DNA of 64,000 nt from Ceratodon purpureus. Its lineage: Eukaryota; Streptophyta; Bryopsida; Pseudoditrichales; Ditrichaceae. The first letter of the stretch is position 1. The number at the start of each line of letters is the position of its first letter. The stretch spans positions 8,394,798 through 8,458,797 of the forward strand of contig CM026428.1 in the NCBI GenBank assembly GCA_014871385.1. Reading direction: 5' to 3'. Below the pieces are notes generated by a model. The model did not search any database, was not told the DNA's origin, and saw only the letters and a program-made list of their open reading frames with translations. A program made the position numbers and the translations under genes. Shown piece after piece: positions 25,857 to 37,520 of the stretch.

Positions 25857-26309
25857 ATGGAAGACGTCAGAGATATTGTTGTTTCACTTGCTGACGATGT
25901 TTGTCCATTTCAACCATATGTTGAGGTGGAGGACGAAGAAGAGGTGATGGCCAACAGCCAAGGGTGTCCTTTGACAACGGATGTTGACGTACAACCGGAT
26001 GTAACAGCTGACCGTCCACGTTCAAAAAATTCGGATGATATCATAGTGCTGGAGGAGGACGCAGATGTGCCTTTGCAACCACATGCATACTCCAAGGTTG
26101 GAAAGATCCCAAGGGGAACCTATTCCAGGGAATCTGTGAATCGGAGGCGAGGAGGTGGACCATTGCTGAAACGTTCATACCAAGGACACTTGCCAAGTGT
26201 GGGAACGAAAGTGAACGCGAATGTAGTTTGTCCTGTAGTAGAGTCAGAGGTTCGCAGTCCTGCTGATAGTGTAGTGGGCAATCCTAAACGTGTTAGGTTC
26301 GAAGATTAG
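25857..26309 (+). CDS. Small conserved element ORF, copy 1 (function unknown)
   Basis: A complete 150-residue ORF starts MEDVRDIVVSLADDVCPFQP. Its counterpart in the second element copy (60257-60712) shares the N-terminus (MEDV, FQPYVEVE), the central HAYSKVGKIPRGTYSRE block, basic residues, and VNANVVCPVV near the end. Conservation in the protein while flanking DNA diverges supports a real coding role. It is acidic at first and basic later and has no known domain. It converges with the minus-strand transposase gene, with about 250 bp between stops. A helper protein for transposition is possible but unproven. Confidence 0.65.
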   Translation: MEDVRDIVVSLADDVCPFQPYVEVEDEEEVMANSQGCPLTTDVDVQPDVTADRPRSKNSDDIIVLEEDADVPLQPHAYSKVGKIPRGTYSRESVNRRRGGGPLLKRSYQGHLPSVGTKVNANVVCPVVESEVRSPADSVVGNPKRVRFED

Positions 26310-26560
26310 GACATCTAATAACAAGTATATGTTTGCTGTAATAAATGGTACATGTCAGGGGATACGAGGTATATAGTGCACTTGTTGAAGATAGAATGTT
26401 CTGAAATAGAATGCAATGAATGTGAACGACAAAGCCGTTATAATGAAAAAGTCAATACAGCTTCTGTATTGCTGACTTAGTACATGGGATATTACTAAAA
26501 TCATTCACTACATGATCAATGGCCAATGTGGAAATGGCAGTTCTAAAGAAGGAGTGCTAC

Positions 26561-29500
26561 CTACTTCTTCGCCAAGGGGTGACGCAAGATTCCACTATTT
26601 AGGAGTAACTTGACCTCGTTGAAGCTGAAGGTGGGCGCATGGATGAAAAGCTCGGCTTCGGAATCACGGTTGCAGACCTTCAAGAGTATGTAGTATAGGT
26701 GCTTACAATACGTGAACTGAGTCTTGCCTCGGAACGTAGTCATCGTCTTCTTGAATGCTGGGGAAGTGCAACCAGGGTAAGAACTGATGGTAATCTGGTA
26801 TCTTGTGATGTGCGGAGCGACGCCCCAATCCAGCCCAATGATGCAACCGTGGCCCGGCTCAGGTATCATGGTGACAGAACGGAGGCGCGCTTTGAGAGAC
26901 TCGGAGGAGCCCATGGATAGTCGCTGCGCCGGATTGGGACGAGTGGCAGTGCGCTTCACCATCTTGCCGTCTCTCTTGCCTGGGTAGCGGTCAGCGTCTG
27001 CAGGGACTGGCACTGAGCTGAGATTTGAAGGGGGCGGGGCCGAAGAGAACAGGCGTCTTGGGGAGACCGGTTTCTTCGGCGGAAGTTGAAAGCCCGCTGC
27101 TTCGAGGGCAAGAATCTCAGTAAGTTTGAGGTTAGTACCTAGTTTCACTGGCCAGACCTCAGGAATGGAGGGGAATTCCTGGTCCTTTGAGTAGTGTGCT
27201 ACCCACTTGCGCTTAGAGCCTTTCACGCAGCGCTTAATATCGTCGGAGCAGAAGAAGAACTCCGTCTTCTCAACTATGTTCCTGCGATAGTTAGTCCAAA
27301 GCCCAGTGTAGGTTGGGACAGCTGTGCAATGGGGCCCCCTGACAATTCTCTCGGAGCACTTCTTTCTCGTTTCAGCTCTTTGGGACCAGCAGCACTTCGC
27401 AGAAAGTTTGTGAAGTCTCGATATGTGCCACTCCTTCACATTCACCTTGGTTTCTTCAACCGCGTTGACACGGCGAATGCCGCCCTTGTTCACAGGTGAA
27501 GGTAAAGCGGAATCAACTTCCTGGGCAAGAGATTGGGTACCTTGTACCTCGGTGTCGTGTTCGGAGTCGTCTTCCACAATGACGGGCATCTGCATAGGGC
27601 GAGCCCTAACGGCACGTCTTGGGCCTCTTAGGCGTGAGAAGTTTGTCTTGTCCGAGCGATGAGACTCCTCGTCAGCTCCGATGGGGACGTCGGCTTTTCG
27701 CTTTTGTGAACCAAACACTTCCGCTCCAGGCATGATAGGCTGACGGGTGCAGAACTCATCCGCTCCTAGCATATCGAGCATGGGGTCTTCAAGCAGTGTA
27801 GGATTTCCCCATTTCTTCGCGTTGCGTCCCGCCATCCGGAGCTTGAGTTCCTTCTTGGATGGTCCTGTTCCGCCGACGTCACCTTTGAGGAACTGGTAGT
27901 AGTTAACAACCTATAGAAAAGCTCAAACAAAATCGTCCACGGTAGCAACGTAGAGGTCGTTCCCGTTGTTTCCTGAAGCTTGAAGCCACTTGTTGTGAAT
28001 TTTTTCGGCGAGGTTACAGGTCGGCATCTCTGTGTGTTCTTCTTCCGTGAATTTCTGCAGTTTAGACAGTAGGTGCCGTTAGATTCAACGATTAGATTGT
28101 TGTAGGTTAGGGATAGGAAACCAGTATTAAAAACATCAAATCAGAGTGCAGAAATCGTACCGTGGTCATGAATCCCTCCCACTGGCGGAAGCGGTGGTGC
28201 CAGAATGACAGCCACTGATCGAGTTTGATGAGCCCGCTCTCGCCAATGACCCCGGTGGATGCCCACCATGCTCGCAATGCGTGGTACAGAGTTTCCGGGG
28301 GAGAGCACAATAAAGTGTACCACAAAGTGCAACATGTGACCACCAACAAGTGGATATGAAGTGTGCTGTTTTTTAAGGCTCAAAGTTGATTTTGAGCATT
28401 TTGGTGTAGTTTTTGAGCATTTTAGTCACTTTTTAAGGTGTCACAAGGTATCTTACAGGCATCTCCATAAGAAAAACATCTTTAATTGAAACTTAATTTG
28501 ACCGCTAGTTCTAAATCATGAAAATGAAGATGTTCTTTTTTCACTTTTTTTTTTCCCGACCATTCGCAAACATCAGAAAATTATTTTTTGAGCATTTGAA
28601 CACCACAATATTTGAAGGGAAGAGCCCCAAAAGTTTCGCCCAAAACAGTGTCCAGAAAACGTCACGACGGTACTTTTGATACACTTTATGGGTCCAAACT
28701 GTTGGAACCCCCGCATTTCTAGAATGGTACCTTAAGAACGGAGTGGACAGCGATCTTAAATGTGACTTTTGAGGAATCCATAAACATTTCTCTTCACTTT
28801 CGCAAATAATCCCATTCACTTGAACCGACTTCGCGGTATCCGTTCCACTTCTAAACCTCGATGTCTTGTCTCGCACATTTGGGAAGTTCAAGAGAATCAA
28901 GTCTATTTTTGAAATCCATAACTAAATTTTGAATCAACATAACTTAGATCCCACTTTCTTGAGTGTTTATAAGAAGGGCTGAAATTGTCAAATAGTTAAG
29001 CACTTTTTTGGTACACTTTATTGTGCTTGCCCCCTTCCGCCTCTGCCATGTTGGTCGCATTCTTGTAGTGAGTGCACATCTTCTTGTGTTGTTCCCAGAG
29101 TTCTTCAGGGAAGTACTTCTGCGTATACGCCATCATGTTCTGTGTCCAGTGGAACAAGCACGACCTCTCACGGTCCTCCATTGGGTCCTCTTTGTTACCA
29201 TTGCCGTAAAGGATTCGCACTGCATTCCAATTCGCCTGTGCTTTATCCGCCATGAACCCCTTGAAGTTCGGCGCTGCAACGCCATTGTTCTCCATGACCA
29301 GGTTCAGGTTTTTCCAGAAGACGAGCTGGGCCTCCGTGTCCTCGGACTGCATGTTGCAATTGGCGATTGTCATCACGCGGCAGTAGGTGCCGTCGTACAC
29401 ATGGCACGCCATCGTCGACCAGTCTTTGACACGTTTTACATGGTCGAACATGATCCATGCGTTCTCCAAATCTCCACCAGCTTGCATTCGGCTGACCAAG

Positions 29501-30911
29501 TCGACACCACTTCCCGGCCCGACCTCCAACATCTTGAAGACGTAGACTTTGTCACGCATAAACCCTTACCAAGAAACTTATTCTCTTGGACATACGCCCA
29601 CAGACTGTTTCCACGGAGCTTGGTGATACCTTCCATGATTCCGTACCTTCTAATTTTTTTGAAGGTCGCGACTTTGTTGCGGATGTTTGGTGACGCCATG
29701 TCTTTGCCTCGATCCAGAACAGGAAGCAGCTCCTCCATTGTCAGCTTCCTCGGTGGTGCATCCTCGGGCTGTAGCAAGTAGCTCCCGATGAGGAGTTTGC
29801 TCGCCTCCAAGACAACGTCGCTCTTCGTTGCTTTGTTGTTCATCTCTACGTGCTCTTCTATTAAGCTACTAATTTCCGCTTTAGAGTCTCTGTAGTCTCC
29901 AACTTTCACTGGATGATCATGTGTTCCTATGTGAATACAAGCTCTAGTCTGATTTGCTTTGCCCACTACGTAATAAATCTTAGCCTCGCATGTAGCTACA
30001 CATGATGAAGGTTCTTTACATACCTAGCACACTAGCGTGGAGTCAGATGGAGGAGGCTGATCCATGAGAAAAGCTTGAAGGGTACACCCTTCGAACTCAG
30101 TCTCGTTAACCTCGAAGATCTTGGGAACACGCTTGAGGAAGTCACACTCCTTGTTGATGCAGCGGAGCCATCCGACGCAGGTGGAACTTCGAAAAGAGAG
30201 TCTGAAGTCGTTTTTGATGTTTGTTGTGATGGTCTTGGTCCACGAGTGTCCGTCGTATGGTTTGTCCATTTCCTGCATTGACTTGGCGGCGAGCTTAGAG
30301 GATCCTGAAGCAGCTGGGGGCAACTCAAAAAGAACCGGACCGTCAAACTTCGCAGGCAAGTACTCTACTCTCTCGTGTCTAATAGTGGCATAGTCTATCT
30401 TCTTTAGAATGTTTTTTGACCCACGCGCCTTTGCAAGCTGTTGATGGAGAGGAACAATGCTAATTGTGACCTGGGACAATGGAGGAGAGACATTGGAAGG
30501 AGGAGCATCTGCGTGGACCTTAGGCACCAACTTGACGGGACTGACTTCGTCATCAGAGGAGAGAGAAATGACTGTCGGGGGAGGGGGTTTCTCTACGTCT
30601 GAAGTTTCAGTACCAGGCTCGACTTTGACCTTGACATCACGAGGTAAGGGAGTCTGAATTGTGCATGTAGAAGAGCGACGGGGGGTGAGGATCTCAGTGG
30701 ATGCAGCCATCAGAGAATCAGTAAGACCATAGACTCTATAGGATCCGGGGAAAAACCTCCACTGCAACATATTATTCTCATCTCTCATGGAAAGTTGCCC
30801 GACGGTGTGGGTAACCTCGGCAGTAACGTCATCGAAAATCTCCTTCTGTATACAGATGGTATCCTCACGGAAATGGAATCTGAGACTCATCATACATTCG
30901 TGATGTAACAA
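26561..30911 (-). pseudogene. Mutator-type transposase (WRKY-GCM1-like, MULE, SWIM), copy 1, multiply broken
   Basis: The minus-strand gene runs from about 30911 to 26561. The N-terminal exon (30024-30911) has an acidic linker and a Cys pair (CINKECDFLKR). It pairs with GTHDHP in the next exon to form a C2-H-x-H finger of WRKY-GCM1 type. The MULE catalytic region (about 29900-28161) includes MACHVYDGTYCRVMTIA, FKGFMADKAQANW (copy 2 reads ADNAQANW) and RERSCLFHW. A 106-bp intron (28055-28160) precedes the C-terminal exon with a SWIM-like motif ending YCKHLYYILLKVC. Defects: a frameshift near 29565; a 738-bp insertion at 28297-29034; TGA at 27923-27925 and TAG at 27911-27913, where copy 2 has Arg and Gln; and the second SWIM cysteine changed (CTS versus CTC). 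The copy is not functional. Confidence 0.8.
28297..29034. mobile_element. 738-bp non-autonomous element inserted in the Mutator-type transposase
   Basis: The inverted ends read GGGGGAGAGCACAATAAAGT from the left and, on minus from the right, GGGGGCAAGCACAATAAAGT, both continuing into GTACCA. The flanks carry TTCC on both sides (28293-28296 and 29035-29038), consistent with a 4-bp target duplication. The second element copy lacks the insertion and reads continuously across the site (GAGTGTCCGCCTC), which shows the pre-insertion state. Interior ORFs show no family resemblance. The superfamily is not assigned. Confidence 0.9.
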
Positions 30912-30929
30912 AATGAAGAACTCATAGAG

Positions 30930-33416
30930 ATGAGGGAAGAACTAGGGTTCAATTCCAGTCCGACTCTGGAGACACCACAACCTTCATTCGGTTTCAAGGA
31001 GTGTTCAACAAGAGAGACAGATTCACATTCGAACGACCATTCTAACACGGATGTGGTAAGTTTCATAATCGATACATTAAAAGATGCTAAATGTAAATTA
31101 TGTATTTTTGTGGAGTTATATTAAGTTAGAAGTAATGTCCTCGCTGCGGGTTTATTTTTTACTGTTTAGAATTATGACGCCGCATCAAACCGAATGGATG
31201 TTTAGAATAAAAGACCCGAAGTAGTAATACTCGTCATCGTCTTAAACATTTGCGCAGATTGTCGACTGGTTTAGGATTGAGCAAGAGGTTGTTGAGGAGA
31301 AGACGCCAGAAGTGGATGCGGGCGAGGAGTCAGATCCTGAGACATTGAGAAAAGTCGCTCGGAGAGCAAGACGCGAAATCATGGAGGCCGGCGAAGGTGG
31401 GGAAGTAATAGCTGCTAGACGAGCGGGGCGAGGGCACCCTGGAAGTCCCTTCTGAGACTAGTGGGGAGGATGTTGATTGGCTTGACATTGCGGTAGGCCC
31501 AGGAGAGGAGGATATGGATGAGGGGTCGACCAGAGGGAGAGGTCGAGGGGCCGAGGTGGGGGGTCGAGGGAGGGGTAAGGGTCGAGGTGGGAGAGGGAAG
31601 GCCTCTTCGCAAGCCGCACTCACACAAACACCCGCGTCAACGGACGAGGGGGAGACTGTGAAGGGGATGGAGGGGCGTGGAGAGGAGCGCGTGGAGGAGG
31701 AGATGGCGAGCAACCGAGGCGGATCGGACCGCGACGCGCCGACAGAAGAGGTAAGGATTCGGGAAGGGGGGTTTGGGGTTAAGAGTTTTGAGGATTGAGG
31801 TTTGGGGTTTGGGATTATGGGGTTTGAGTTTAGGGTTGTTGGTGTCGGGTTGTGGGTTTCTGGGATGTTGTGTGAGGAGGCGGACCGAGACGGAATGAAA
31901 GAGGAGGGTCGAGTAGAGAGGATGAGGTTGTGGGTATGGGCCGCAAGGAAGGCAGGGGCAGAGGCTTCTACAGCAAGTGCCGCGGGGTGGGTGGCGGGGG
32001 AAGGGACTCTGGAGCATACGGTGACAGCAAGTGCCGCGAGGTGGGAGGCAGGGCAAGGGGATGTTGAGCATGTGGTAGCTGCAGATGCCGCGAAGTGGGA
32101 GGCAGGGGAAGGGCATGTGGAGTACACAGTGGCTGCAGAGGCGGCGAAGGAGGGTGCCCCTCCCAACCCCCATTCGGAGCCGAAACCCCCCCTTGACGGA
32201 GAAGTGATTGGGGGGGGGGGGGTGGGGATGTTGAGCATGTGGTAGCTGCAGATGCCGCGAAGTGGGAGGCGGGGGAAGGACATGGGGAGCATACAATGGC
32301 AGGGACAGAGGCTTCTACAGCAAGTGCCGCGAGGTAGGAGGCGGGGGAAGGGCCTGTGGAGCACATAGAGGCTGCAGAGGCCGCGAAGGAGGGTGCCCCT
32401 CCCACCCCCCATTCGGAGCCGAAACCCCCCCTTGAGGAAGAAGTGATTGGGGGGGGGGGGTGGGGATGTTGAGCATGCGGTAGCTGCAAAGTCCGCAAGG
32501 GTGGGTGCCCCTCCCACCCCCCATTCGGAGCCGAAACCCCCCCAGTGAGGGAGAAGTGATTGGGGGGGATGGGGATGTTGAGCATGCGGTAGCTATAGAG
32601 GCCGCGAAGGTGGAGGCGGAGGAAGGGCATGTGGAGCACACATTGGCTGCAGAGGCCGCGAAGGAGGGTGCCCCTCCCACCCTCCATTCGGAGCCGAAAC
32701 CCAACCTTGAGGAAGGAGTGATTGAGAGAGGGAGAGACCTTGTTATGAATGAGGGGATTATGGTTTATGTGGCACTCTTTCCTTTTTGAATACATATTTC
32801 GGTTTTTTGTGTCAATTCTAATATGTTTAATTTGACTTTGCTGTAGGAGGACACTACACTAAACACGGGCACTGAAACTGAGGGCCTGACTCCGGCAAAG
32901 ACTGAGGTAGTTCATTTTAAATTCTGCAATTTGCTGTAGAATAGATTCCTTCTCTACATAATATTTAATGGTAATTTGACATTGTTTCTGTTCCATTTTT
33001 TCTAGGTTTGTTCTGATGCTCCTCTTTCCATCAGTTCTCCGGTTACAGTGATGAACGTGTCAGACCTCTCGGATTCATTTGATCGGCCCCATTTATGTAG
33101 ATGTGATTTAGGAAACCCTGTAGGTTCAAGCAGTGGACCTTTCGAGGTCCACTCTCCTCAGTACATGCCTACCTCCCCGGTTTTCCAGGTTTACTCTCCA
33201 GTATATGAGCCCACCTCTCCTCGGCTTGATACTCCGCCGATGTCTCCACCTTCTCCTTCCTCGCCTATTAGAGTTAGGAGGCTTGCCCATGTGGTCTTCG
33301 CCCTTCCGGCAATACTGCCATGCCTTGTCCAACAAACCAGGCAATTTTGGAGAAGGCGTCGTCATTGGAACTGTAGATTGTCTAAGGAGTATTATAGGCG
33401 TGCACCACGTAGATAG
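30930..33416 (+). CDS. Repeat-rich cargo ORF with RGRGRG, Ala repeats and CTD-like motifs
   Basis: Open plus-strand blocks suggest a spliced gene diverging from the transposase. Exon 30930-31056 (MREELGFNSSPTLE, donor GTAAGT) is followed by an exon from 31258 (IVDWFRIEQEVVEEKTPEVD). A frame change near 31400-31425 leads into an acidic then RGRGRG-rich part (31514-31750). Further open repeats (31910-32240) encode an Ala/Glu-rich 19-residue unit. A last exon after 33005 encodes YMPTSPVFQVYSPVYEPTSP, resembling RNA polymerase II tail heptads, and ends in a basic YYRRAPRR. I do not recognise the protein. The start lies only about 20 bp from the opposing transposase start, so at least one start call is wrong or they share a promoter. 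Confidence 0.4.
31950..32710. repeat. 57-bp minisatellite and larger GC-rich repeats
   Basis: A unit of about 57 bp, with core GCAGAGGCCGCGAAG-GTGGAGGC and a GGGCATGTGGAGCACAC link, repeats with variation. A longer block containing CATTCGGAGCCGAAACCCCC and a poly-G tract recurs near 32170, 32409, 32521 and 32687. The units keep a frame and encode VEHTVAAEAAKWEAGEG-like peptides. On minus the same DNA gives Cys/Pro/Ser repeats, which are probably artefacts. Confidence 0.8.
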
Positions 33417-33419
33417 TAG

Positions 33420-34780
33420 CTTTATTGTGCTACATACTCATTGTTGATTATTATTATGTTATTTAAAAGATGTTTAAGAGTCAGAACAAACTGTTTTCTC
33501 CCTCTTCATAATTGTCTATTCACTACCAGAAGTGAGTGACCTTTCCGACAAAAAAATTGCAAATTGCTGTTAAGAAGGACTCAATTCTGTTGATTTTCTG
33601 TAAGAAATTTTTGCAGTGCCAATAATGTCAGAACCATTGATACGTTTTTGTCAGAACAGACACAGACTGTCAAACTTAGATTTCAGGCTTTGTGGATGAA
33701 GTTTTCTACGATGGAAGTCATCCTAGCAAAATTATCCCATGTACCCGGTCTATTTGAAGTACTGCCTCTATATCGTCCTCCCTGTTTTGTACATGATTTA
33801 GGTAAAGCTAAGATGATGCTTTAAATGAAATTTTATATAAGTGAAGTCATTTTCTGTGTTTTACATTTTGTTTTCATTAGACGGGATGGGAGTAATGTTG
33901 AAAGATTCTTATGTCGCTCTCACAAGTGCACAGTGTGTTTGCACACTTCACATGTAATCCAGAATGCATATACCAAAGGCTACAACAACACTGTGCTAAG
34001 TACATGTGCATAATCGATATCAGTGCTAAAGCATTCAAATTTCCGTGTTTAGATTCTATACATACCCTGAACAGTCCATTTTTAATCTCACCTACCAATT
34101 ACATGCAATGCAACTAATTGACTCATAACATGTAAAGCTCCCAACATTCACATGAAGCAACATTCACAAGAAACATCATTCTTATAGGGCAACCAGCACA
34201 GAAAGTAAATTCGATAATGAATATTCACAGTTACATTCTGTGCATCTCCGAGTATTTGCATCTCTAGTTTTACGCCATCAATTATTTATGCAAGTGCATA
34301 GTATATGACAAATTTCTCATGCTACATTAACTATCCTTATATCCTCTTTGGAAATACATGTAGACCATCTATATTACAAATGTGCATGGTTTGTCTCACT
34401 CGACGGTTCCACGCCGGAATCCGTCAAGGAGACAACCCAAGCTGCATGCAGAAAGTCTTCTAGAACGTCGACACCACATCTTGACCTCCTGGGACACTTT
34501 CAGCAAATGCGAAGGGAGACTGCCAGTCTCCCTGCATGCGACGCCTCCGACGTCCACTTGACGCTGGCATTATCGACAATGTTCTCAACACACCACAACT
34601 GCTCTCACCATCCCTCATGTTCTGCTCCAGATGGGTTTGAGTTCTATTGATGGTATGCAGATGGTTTGGGTCAAACACTAGAGGTTGAGGATCAGTCAGA
34701 TTTTTTGGTTGAGATCATTTGTTGTGAGATCGTTTGGATGAGATTTTTTGCTGTGAGATTATTTGGGTGGAAGGGCATCA
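33420..34780. other. Spacer between cargo genes, no gene recognised
   Basis: This stretch is mostly AT-rich. A short ORF lies at 34348-34650 on plus, with a minus shadow. No motifs were recognised. The MPDU1-like frame begins immediately after it. Confidence 0.5.
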
Positions 34781-35523
34781 TGTCGAAGACGGAGTTTGTA
34801 GGGATAGATGTCTTGTGTTTGGTGGAGTTGTATGCGAAGAGTGAGATGCCAGGGCTGGAGTGCGTCCTGCCGGTGATGTCGAAGGTGTTAGGGTACGGCA
34901 TAGTGGCAGGGTCGGTGTTTCTGAAGGTGCCGCAGATTTATGTGATAATAAAGAACAAGAGCATCCACGGGTTGAGTGTGGCGTCGTTCGAGCTTGAGGC
35001 AGCGGGGTTCTCGATTGCGTTGGCGTATTGTCTCTTCAAGCAACAGCCGTTTTCAGCATACGGGGAGCTCGTGTTCATTCTGATGTAGAGCCTGCTTTGC
35101 GTGGCGTTGATATACCACTACTCGCCGAAGCTTGGTCCGTTTACTTTGTTCAAGTCCGCGCTCTACTGCGCCTTGGCGCCAAGTCTGCTTGCCGGGAGGT
35201 TGGACGCGAATCTGTTTGAAGCGCTATGTGCGCGTCAACATGCCATCTTCTTCGCTGCGAGGCTCCCGCAAATCTATCAGAACTGGAGGACGAAGAACAC
35301 CGTGCAGTTGAGTATTTTGACGAACTTTCTGTCTTTTGCTGGATGTGGGGTTCGCACGTTTACAAGCATCCAGGAGAATGCGCCGTTTAGCATGGTGGTG
35401 GGAAGCGTTCTCGGGTTGTTGACGAACGGCGTGGTGTATGCGCAAATTATGGCTTATGGTTCGACTATGGAGACACCTGAAAAGGATCCCGCGGATGATG
35501 ATAAGAGATGGAAGGTGGAGTAA
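34780..35523 (+). pseudogene. MPDU1-like PQ-loop protein, intronless, one in-frame TAG
   Basis: One frame from MSKTEFVGIDVLC (34780) to RWKVE (35523) covers about 247 codons, the usual length of mannose-P-dolichol utilisation defect 1. That family is made of ER membrane proteins needed for use of dolichol-linked sugars in glycosylation. Diagnostic blocks are MSKVLGYGIVAGSVFLKVPQ (first PQ loop), GLSVASFELEAAGFSIALAY, ARQHAIFFAARLPQIYQNWR (second PQ loop) and AGCGVRTFTSIQENAPFSMV, with several hydrophobic helices. A TAG at 35086-35088 interrupts FILM|SLLC, where relatives have glutamine, so CAG to TAG is likely. No introns are seen, whereas adjacent genes have them; this could be a retrocopy or an intronless relative. 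It lies inside the putative Mutator-like element. Apart from the stop it is remarkably intact. Confidence 0.75.
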
Positions 35524-36145
35524 GCGCTTGACCTAATTTCAAAGGTAAACCTAATATTCCAATCAATCAAGCAGGCCTCATATCCTTATAAAGCATTCGT
35601 CTGTGTCAGCAATGATGGATTTTCAAAGTGATCAGAGAGTGTTGAAGCTTGAATCGGTTTCACCATGGATGGCCTCCCTTGGAACGGAGCAATGCATCGA
35701 GTTTCATATTTTGAACGAAGGAATGAAGGGTTTAAGTCGCTGGATTTCTTTTAGGTGAATTCAGCGAGGCTTGATTCGTCGATTGCATCGATCGTATCTC
35801 AGTGTTTCTATTATGTATAGAACTGTGTGAGTAAACAAATCCTTTACCATCAGCGGAATGTTCTGAATTAGGTTTACAGTTCCCGGTTGTGATGTTAGAC
35901 GAGAAAAACACCTGTCGATGGCTCTTGGGGAGGTTTTCCTTTGCAAGTTGGCTTTGCTTTCTGACCTTGTTGCTCAAAGGTGGAACTTATTTTTTGATAG
36001 AGTCTTTTTGTTGCTATGGATAGCATGGCTGCAAGTGCTTATTTCTCCGTGTCTGCGTTCATTCAGAGTCTCGTGGGATTTTATTATGGGATTTTATTAT
36101 GGTAACAATCACTCTCCAGCCCGCTTGATTTCTCTGATATTGTAG

Positions 36146-37024
36146 ACCTGCGCAGTTTTATTGAAGATGCTCAATCTAAAAACGTCTGTGAGCTTGATCA
36201 GTTTTGTCAAGTGAGGATGACTTTAGCGGCTGTGAGACGTTTGTATTAGTAGGTTATGGGCAATGAAGACATTACGAGCAATCAACCCGATGTCGCAGGT
36301 CTGTAACTCGATAACTCTACTCGTCATTGCCTATTTTTGTTTATAATGGCTCTGGTATATCGGAGGCTCATCGTCAGACACGTCCAGTTAGTGTTGAGCA
36401 GACGATCGTTTTCTGAGAATTCTTTGGAGCTTTGCTGATATCGAGTTGAATTATGTTGTTCTTTTTATGCTATTTTGATGGACAAAGTTGTAATTCGGTG
36501 CAAGCAATACTGCAGGACTGCAATTTATGCTCTGATCTCGAGGCAGCAATCGAACACTGCTTGGACTGTACCCGTTCAATTGTTCTAGACAGAGCCAGTG
36601 CAAAATTAGCCTCAATTTGGTCGAAGAGGACAGAAAACTCCAAGGCTCTTGAAGCACTAATGAAGAAACAGCAGCGATGGTGTACGGTGCAAGGGGAATG
36701 GACTCCAGCTTGTGACCAAGCGAAGGGGCGGATGTATGTTGCGGTAAGAGCACCTCAAAAAGGGCTACTCAAAGGTGGCGTTACATTAGATGTCAGCAAT
36801 TCAGGAGCGACTAGCCACTTACTTTATGGAGCCTGAACCTGCTTTACACTTCAACAACGAGGAGATTCAACTTGCAGAAGAGGAAAAGTTGGAAGAAATT
36901 GCTGTTTGCCGTCAGTTAACCTTTAAGCTCCTTGGTGTCTCTAAGGATGTTGTTGACCTTTTAGAGCGGGTCATAGCTCTTGACTTAGCTTGTGCACGAG
37001 CTAGATATTTGTTGCTCATAGAAT
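36146..37024 (+). pseudogene. MutS2-like fragment (MutS core/lever region only)
   Basis: Exon 36146 to about 36245 encodes LRSFIEDAQSKNVCELDQFC and RMTLAAVRRLY. A second block from about 36507 encodes AILQDCNLCSDLEAAIEHCL, SIVLDRASAKLASIWSKR, RMYVAVRAPQKGLLKGGV and LDVSNSGAT. The frame then shifts at about 36810, where a 7-bp AGCCACT-like extra stretch sits, and continues TYFMEPEPALHFNNEEIQLA and LERVIALDLACARARYLL to a TAG at 37022-37024. These match the middle of plant and bacterial MutS2. The ATPase and Smr nuclease domains are missing. The intron-containing structure implies capture or decay of genomic DNA, not a cDNA. It lies between the MPDU1-like and methylase-like genes inside the element. 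Confidence 0.75.
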
Positions 37025-37515
37025 AGCAGAGAAGACAATGTTTGAGGGTTTCAATGTATATTTTATTTTATAAAATAAATACATTTGATCGATGGCGGTA
37101 TCACACTGATTCAAGAGGATGAGAATTGTCCAAACGGACTGCACTGCAATACTGGATGTGGAAACTACACTTGGCAATTGCTGAAAGGGTCCGGGTATCA
37201 GGAACAAAGGGCGGGAGTTCAATACTGAATGGCGGGAAAGATGATGTGGTGAGCTGACTGGACTATGACATGACGTGGACTGTGACATGGAGGTCTGACG
37301 TGGCTGCTATATTCTCTACAGAAAATTCAACACTTCTGTGACTGAAAATCTGTCAGTTGTCAACGGAATCAACAAATGGATCGACACGTCCTAACTAACA
37401 CACTTTTGTAATCCTTGTGTTGGTTTTTGTGTTAAAAGGGACATTGTCACTCTGGTAGTGATTTCAGTTCGAAATTCGTTGATTTGAAGTTCATTTAAAA
37501 CTTGCATGACTTTTG
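37025..37515. other. Spacer, no gene seen
   Basis: AT-rich sequence with no recognised motif. It ends at a likely splice acceptor, TTTTGGCAG, at about 37520 before the first recognised exon of the methylase-like gene. Confidence 0.5.
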
Positions 37516-37520
37516 GCAGG

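Noticed and set aside
29008..29781. 257-codon plus-strand ORF across the Mutator-type transposase
   Set aside because: It is the antisense shadow of the conserved MULE catalytic region; the same shadow appears in copy 2 at 62991-63473.
31330..32795. Long minus-strand ORFs (up to 395 codons) rich in Pro, Ser and Cys
   Set aside because: They are antisense to the GC-rich repeats; the repeat period keeps the frame open. No domain or splice logic supports them.
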